Shown here piece by piece: positions 7,398-10,809 of a DNA stretch of 10,809 nucleotides. The stretch covers positions 1-10,809 of the forward strand of contig JAMORN010000066.1 in assembly GCA_027063545.1 (NCBI GenBank). The letters are read 5' to 3'. This DNA is from JAMORN01 sp027063545 [NCBI: bacterium]. Lineage in GTDB: Bacteria > JAMORN01. The first letter of the stretch is position 1. Every line of letters begins with the position of its first letter. A model generated the notes under the pieces. It had not been told where the DNA came from. It was given only the letters and a program-made list of their open reading frames with translations, and did no database searches. The translations under genes were made by a program, and so were the position numbers.

Positions 7398-8261
7398 TTA
7401 TATTTCTTTTTTTGCTTTTAGTTTTTCTACAATTTTATCACCAATAGAAACAAAAGCACTTGCTGCTAAAGAATCACTATAAGCCTCTATATAAGAAATA
7501 CCTTTATCAGTTGCTTCTATAACTTTAGGATCAAGAGGAACATATCCTAAAATATCTATATGAAAATCCTCTGCAGCCCTTTCTACATTTCCTCTTGGAA
7601 AGATCTCTATCTCTTTTTCACAATGAGGACAGATTAAATAACTCATATTTTCAATAATACCTAAAACATCAACATTTACCCTTTTGGCAAATGTAATTGC
7701 TTTTCTTGCATCTAAAAGAGAAACTTCTTGAGGGGTTGTTACAATTATAGCACCATCAATTTTATTTGGCATCTGTTGAACAATTGTTAAAGGCGCATCA
7801 CCTGTTCCTGGAGGATTATCAACAACCATAAAGTCAATCTCAGGCCAAACAAAATCATCAAAGAACTGTTTAATAACACCTGTTATCATTGGTCCTCTCC
7901 AAATTAACGCCTCGTCAGGATTTGGTAGGATGGAAGCAATAGATAGTACCCAAAGATTTTCTTTTACCTGAATTGGCATAGGTTTTCCATCTTCTGTAAA
8001 TGGTAGTTTTTTCCCTTCAATACCTGTCATTCTGGCAATTGAGGGTCCATGGACATCTAAATCTAAAATAGCAGTTTTATATCCCTTTGAAGCTAAATAG
8101 TAAGCAAGATTAACACTTACAGTTGATTTTCCAACACCACCTTTTCCACTTAACACCAAAATAGTATTCTTTATTTTCTCAATATTTTTTTGTTTATTTT
8201 GTTCTTTTGCAAAGTTTTCAAAAGCATTTTTATTAAAATGATCTTTTCCTCCAGGTTGCAT
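7398..8261 (-). CDS. mrp: Mrp/NBP35-family P-loop ATPase, iron-sulfur cluster carrier
   Basis: Mrp (ApbC/NBP35) ATPases bind and transfer 4Fe-4S clusters to client proteins in the cytoplasm. The 287-residue protein has the deviant Walker A SGKGGVGKST at 38-47, the DLDVHGPS segment at 67-74, DNPPGTGD at 148-155 (usually D-x-PPGTGD), ENMSYLICPHC at 204-214 with the bridging cluster Cys pair C211/C214, and the family end region PLDPKVIEATDKG at 242-254. It lacks the N-terminal MIP18/DUF59 domain found in many bacterial Mrp proteins; instead there is a short charged leader (about 1-32) without Cys. The start is supported by AGGAGG (8267-8272) 5 nt before the ATG. It lies 93 bp after feoB on the same strand with no terminator between, and ends in a strong intrinsic terminator. 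Confidence 0.93.
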   Translation of the reverse strand: MQPGGKDHFNKNAFENFAKEQNKQKNIEKIKNTILVLSGKGGVGKSTVSVNLAYYLASKGYKTAILDLDVHGPSIARMTGIEGKKLPFTEDGKPMPIQVKENLWVLSIASILPNPDEALIWRGPMITGVIKQFFDDFVWPEIDFMVVDNPPGTGDAPLTIVQQMPNKIDGAIIVTTPQEVSLLDARKAITFAKRVNVDVLGIIENMSYLICPHCEKEIEIFPRGNVERAAEDFHIDILGYVPLDPKVIEATDKGISYIEAYSDSLAASAFVSIGDKIVEKLKAKKEI

Positions 8262-8354
8262 ATCTTCCTCCTAATTTTGTTAAAATTTAGTATTGTTAGT
8301 TATAATTAAAAATATAAATAAAAAATCAAAAAATTCAAAATAAAATATCACAAA
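8262..8354 (-). promoter_or_regulatory. feoB-mrp spacer with candidate mrp promoter
   Basis: This 93-bp AT-rich spacer has no GC-rich hairpin, so feoB transcripts may read into mrp. A possible mrp promoter on the minus strand is TTGAAT (8333-8338), a 16-bp spacer and TATATT (8311-8316), giving a leader of roughly 40 nt that includes the AGGAGG Shine-Dalgarno. Chance matches are common at this base composition. The 16-mer at 8346-8361 that overlaps the feoB stop nearly repeats one upstream of feoB. Confidence 0.35.
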
Positions 8355-10391
8355 TCACATAATATTAACAATAAAAATACCTATTTGGTAGAATAATGTG
8401 GCAACGGTCCATCCAAGGAGTATTGTATATACAGTTGTAAATATTGCCCATTTCCAGCCTATTTCATTTTTTATAGCAGCAATTGTTGCTACACATGGTA
8501 TATACAAAAGGCTCATAAGCATGAAGGCATAACCAGATAAAGGATTAAAGTTGTTTGATATTATATTAACAAGGGAGTCCTCTCCTGCATTATATAAAAT
8601 CCCAAGAGTTCCAACAACAAGTTCCTTTGCCATGGTTCCAAAAAGAAGAGCAACAGCATTTTGCCAAGAAGCAAAACCAGAAGGCACTAAAACAGGAGCT
8701 ATAAATTGGCCAATTTTTCCTAAAATACTATCCTTAGATAGATATTCAACGCCCCAAGGAAGGGAAGCCAAAGCCCATATTAATATAGACGCAAATAAAA
8801 TTATTGTTCCTGCTTTTTTAATAAAAAGTTTTGTTTTAAGCCAAGAATAAAATATTAATCCTTTAAATTGTGGCATATGATAAGGAGGCATTTCCATAAT
8901 TAAAGGCGAGTATTCTTTTTTGAAGAAGATATTTTTAAATATTCTTGCAACAACAAAGGCTAAAATTATTCCTATTAAGTATAATGATAATAGGATTAAA
9001 GATTTATTTTTTTTAAATAAAGCATTTATAAAAAGAAGATAAATAGGAAGACGGGCAGAGCAAGACATAAGAGGTATTGTTATAATTGTCAATATTCTAT
9101 CCTTAGGATTTGAAAGGGTTCTTGTAGCTGTTATTGCCGGGACATTACAACCAAATCCAAGAATAAATGGTATAAAAGATTTTCCATGAAGCCCCATCTT
9201 ATGCATAATTTTATCCATTAAAAATGCTGCTCTTGCCATATATCCAGAGTCTTCAAGTATTCCCATTAAGAAATAAAGAATAAAAATACTAGGGAAAAAT
9301 ACTAAAATAGAACCAACTCCTCCTATTATTCCGTCAACCAAAAGAGATATTAACCAATCAGGAAAATGGTGATTCTCTCCTACTTTTGTAACAATATTTG
9401 ATAATATTCCAAAGAAACTATCTATAATACCAGATAACGGCTCGCTTAATGTGAAAACAATCTGAAATATTATATATAAAATTAATATTAATATAGGAAA
9501 ACCAAGATATTTATTTGTTAGAATATTGTCTATTTTGTTTGTTAATGATAGTTTTTCCTCTATATCCACCTTTTTTGTAATAACCTCATTAAGAAGTCCT
9601 TTTATATATCCATATCTGTTTTCTATAACAAGATCCTCTAAAGTAATCCCATGCTTATCAATAAAATCCCTCTCTATTTCGTCTTTTTTATATAAAACTT
9701 TTTTGCCGTTTTCATCATTTATTAGTTTATTTACAAGAAATTCATCATTCTCAAATATCCTTAATATTAGCCATCTTTTATTTAATGTTTTAAAGCCTAT
9801 TTTTTCTAAAAGAGAATCATCTATTAAATCAAAAAGTTTGTTTATTTCATCCTCTAATGTAGATGAATATAATATAGGCTTTCTTCCTTTTGGAGATTTG
9901 TAAAACTCAACAATCCTCTTTTTTAATTCTTCAATCCCAACCGATTTATTCCCAATAGTCTCGACCACAGGAATATTAAGTAGTTTTTCTAAAAGTTTTG
10001 TATCTATTTTTATCCCCTGAGATTCAACAAGATCCATCATATTTAATACCAAAATTACAGGAAGATTTAGTTCTAAAAGCTGAAGGGTAAGATAGAGATT
10101 TCTATTTAAATTAGAGGCATCAACAATATTAACTAAAATATCATAACCACCCTCTAAAATTACATCTCTTGATATCTTTTCATCAATAGAAAAAGCATTT
10201 AAAGAATAAATACCGGGAAGATCAATCACATTAACTCTAAATCCATCAAAACTAAACTCACCTTCCTTTTTTTCAACAGTTACACCCGGCCAATTACCAA
10301 CCTTTTGAGTATCCCCTGTTAATCCATTAAAAATTGACGTTTTCCCACAATTTGGGTTTCCCGCTAAAACTATATTTATAACATTTTTCAT
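8355..10391 (-). CDS. feoB: Ferrous iron transport protein B (FeoB)
   Basis: FeoB is an inner-membrane Fe2+ importer with a cytoplasmic GTPase domain. The 678 residues show G1 GNPNCGKTS at 11-19, the G2 region GNWPGVTVE at 32-40, G3 DLPG at 57-60, G4 NMMD at 117-120 and a G5-like loop near 146-152. A helical GDI-like domain spans about 170-270. The membrane domain (about 295-678) has MGILEDSGYMARAAF at 376-390 and the two Gate motifs, with GCNVPA at 414-419 and CSARLP at 444-449, plus the conserved FGTMAKELVVGTLG near 584-597. All hallmark residues are present. It is shorter than the roughly 770-residue E. coli protein but normal for many bacteria. The start is fixed by AGGAGGT (10397-10403) 5 nt before the ATG. 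No feoA or feoC is present on either side within the window. A 32-bp inverted repeat lies 60 bp upstream of the start. Confidence 0.97.
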   Translation of the reverse strand: MKNVINIVLAGNPNCGKTSIFNGLTGDTQKVGNWPGVTVEKKEGEFSFDGFRVNVIDLPGIYSLNAFSIDEKISRDVILEGGYDILVNIVDASNLNRNLYLTLQLLELNLPVILVLNMMDLVESQGIKIDTKLLEKLLNIPVVETIGNKSVGIEELKKRIVEFYKSPKGRKPILYSSTLEDEINKLFDLIDDSLLEKIGFKTLNKRWLILRIFENDEFLVNKLINDENGKKVLYKKDEIERDFIDKHGITLEDLVIENRYGYIKGLLNEVITKKVDIEEKLSLTNKIDNILTNKYLGFPILILILYIIFQIVFTLSEPLSGIIDSFFGILSNIVTKVGENHHFPDWLISLLVDGIIGGVGSILVFFPSIFILYFLMGILEDSGYMARAAFLMDKIMHKMGLHGKSFIPFILGFGCNVPAITATRTLSNPKDRILTIITIPLMSCSARLPIYLLFINALFKKNKSLILLSLYLIGIILAFVVARIFKNIFFKKEYSPLIMEMPPYHMPQFKGLIFYSWLKTKLFIKKAGTIILFASILIWALASLPWGVEYLSKDSILGKIGQFIAPVLVPSGFASWQNAVALLFGTMAKELVVGTLGILYNAGEDSLVNIISNNFNPLSGYAFMLMSLLYIPCVATIAAIKNEIGWKWAIFTTVYTILLGWTVATLFYQIGIFIVNIM

Positions 10392-10429
10392 CTTCTACCT
10401 CCTTTTTTTATTTTATTACTAAATATATA

Positions 10430-10447
10430 ATTTTTGTTATCAAAAAT
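10430..10447. repeat. 18-bp inverted repeat upstream of feoB
   Basis: ATTTTTG (10430-10436) and CAAAAAT (10441-10447) are perfect reverse complements separated by TTAT. The element overlaps a possible feoB -35 hexamer (10438-10443). It could be a regulator site or a weak hairpin in the feoB leader, or chance in AT-rich DNA. Confidence 0.4.
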
Positions 10448-10450
10448 CAC

Positions 10451-10482
10451 ATATTAAATTTAGATATATCTAACTTTAATAT
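10451..10482. promoter_or_regulatory. 32-bp inverted repeat, candidate operator for feoB and/or the divergent gene
   Basis: The left arm ATATTAAATTTAGATA (10451-10466) is the reverse complement of the right arm (10467-10482) except at one pair (10459/10474), so 15 of 16 pairs match. The centre, TTAGATATATCTAA (10460-10473), is a perfect 14-bp palindrome. Its outer TTAG...CTAA shape is reminiscent of DtxR/IdeR-type iron-regulator boxes, and feoB genes are often iron-regulated, but the regulator is inference. It sits 60 bp upstream of the feoB start and 81 bp upstream of the thiamine gene start. Confidence 0.55.
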
Positions 10483-10562
10483 AAAAAATTTCACAGAACA
10501 AAACAAAAACTTTATACAATAATATTTTATTTGGAGAGAGATTTTTTTATATATTTTTTGAT

Positions 10563-10809
10563 ATGGAGAAAATGTTTAAAGGTTTTTATAGAGTAATAGA
10601 TGCTAATATAAATAGATTTAAAGAAGGTATAAGAGTTGTAGAGGATGTTCTAAGATATATATTTGAAGATGAAGCAGTATATAAACATTTAAAAAAATTA
10701 CGCCATGATATAGATGAGATAATAAATAAAGCAGGAATAGATGATATACAAAGATTAAAAGAAAGGGATTCTATTAATGATATAGAAAGGAAAAACTATA
10801 ATAAGAGTG
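10563..10809 (+). CDS. ThiD2/ThiE-type thiamine biosynthesis protein, N-terminal part
   Basis: Only the first 82 codons lie in the window. FYRVIDANINRFKEGIRVVE followed by DVLRYIFEDE (positions 8-37) and KKLRHDIDEI (44-53) match the helical domain that precedes ThiE in cyanobacterial and similar bifunctional proteins, known as ThiD2 (reported to phosphorylate hydroxymethylpyrimidine phosphate). ERDSINDIE near 67-75 corresponds to that domain's RDxxGD segment but lacks the usual GT after it. Whether a ThiE thiamine-phosphate synthase domain follows, or whether it is the stand-alone version, cannot be seen. ATG at 10563 is chosen; ATG at 10572 is an alternative with GGAG only 3 nt before it. 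GGAGAG at 10533-10538 is too far upstream (24 nt) to serve 10563. It is divergent from feoB across 171 bp. Confidence 0.72.
   Translation, partial: MEKMFKGFYRVIDANINRFKEGIRVVEDVLRYIFEDEAVYKHLKKLRHDIDEIINKAGIDDIQRLKERDSINDIERKNYNKS

Larger units (their letters stand above)
10392..10562. promoter_or_regulatory. Divergent feoB/thiamine-gene regulatory region
   Basis: The 171-bp gap holds start signals for both genes. For feoB (minus) it has AGGAGGT at 10397-10403 and a possible -35 TTGATA (10438-10443). A GTGATT-17 bp-TATATT pair is another option, and the exact promoter cannot be fixed. For the plus gene, two options are TTCACA (10490-10495) with TATACA (10513-10518), and TATATT at 10550-10555 placed 7 nt before the ATG. 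Two inverted repeats (10430-10447 and 10451-10482) lie between the two promoters. Confidence 0.5.

Noticed and set aside
8346-8361. TGTGAT and TTGAT words upstream of mrp and feoB as CRP or FNR sites
   Set aside because: Only half-sites are present; neither TGTGA-N6-TCACA nor TTGAT-N4-ATCAA is completed.
9526-9903. A 125-residue plus-strand open frame, and the similar one at 8551-8850
   Set aside because: Both are antisense to feoB, whose motifs are intact; the products are low-complexity Ser/Phe-rich and have no start signals.

Overview
The window is AT-rich DNA from a diderm (two-membrane) bacterium. Lys/Ile-rich proteins and heavy ATA/AGA codon use go with the low GC. Four features point to an outer membrane and secretion across it: an OmpA-type porin with thrombospondin type 3 repeats, a signal-peptide-bearing C25 (gingipain-like) peptidase with a FlgD/type-IX-secretion-like C-terminal domain, an FeoB and a CNNM/CorC-type membrane protein. 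C25 peptidases with such tails are common in Bacteroidota, FCB-group and WOR-3/Hydrothermae-like candidate phyla. The last group fits the base composition, but this placement is inference and is weakly held.

Layout. Positions 1-4001, minus strand, hold a compact four-gene run. In transcription order it is ssb, a shortened CNNM/CorC-like protein whose start overlaps ssb by 20 nt, an unrecognised 223-residue protein with two membrane helices and a coiled coil, and the OmpA-like protein, which runs off the left edge in the middle of its repeats. rlmN (4068-5126) is the only complete plus-strand gene and is divergent from ssb. It meets the C25 peptidase gene (5123-7345, minus) tail to tail with a 4-nt overlap. 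Upstream of that gene lie a clear intrinsic terminator (about 7352-7388) and mrp (7398-8261, minus), then feoB (8355-10391, minus). feoB and mrp have no visible terminator between them and may share a transcript. At the right edge, divergent from feoB, is the first 82 codons of a ThiD2/ThiE-type thiamine gene. No stretch over 300 bases lacks a gene.

How the genes relate. FeoB imports ferrous iron, Mrp/NBP35-type ATPases carry or assemble Fe-S clusters, and RlmN is an Fe-S radical-SAM enzyme, so there is a loose iron theme on the right; this is inference from families. The feoB/thiamine intergenic region carries a 32-bp inverted repeat with 15 of 16 pairs matching, the best operator candidate in the window. 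The left run joins a replication protein to envelope genes, with translational coupling at the ssb end.

Five genes have good Shine-Dalgarno sequences (ompA-like, the 223-residue gene, ssb, mrp, feoB). Three others (rlmN, the C25 gene, the thiamine gene) have none in place and instead show a TA-rich hexamer ending 8 nt before the ATG, which would suit leaderless mRNAs. No tRNA, rRNA, CRISPR array or insertion sequence was seen. No wholly new system is evident. The most unusual items are the 223-residue protein, the CNNM protein lacking one CBS repeat, and the feoB operator candidate.
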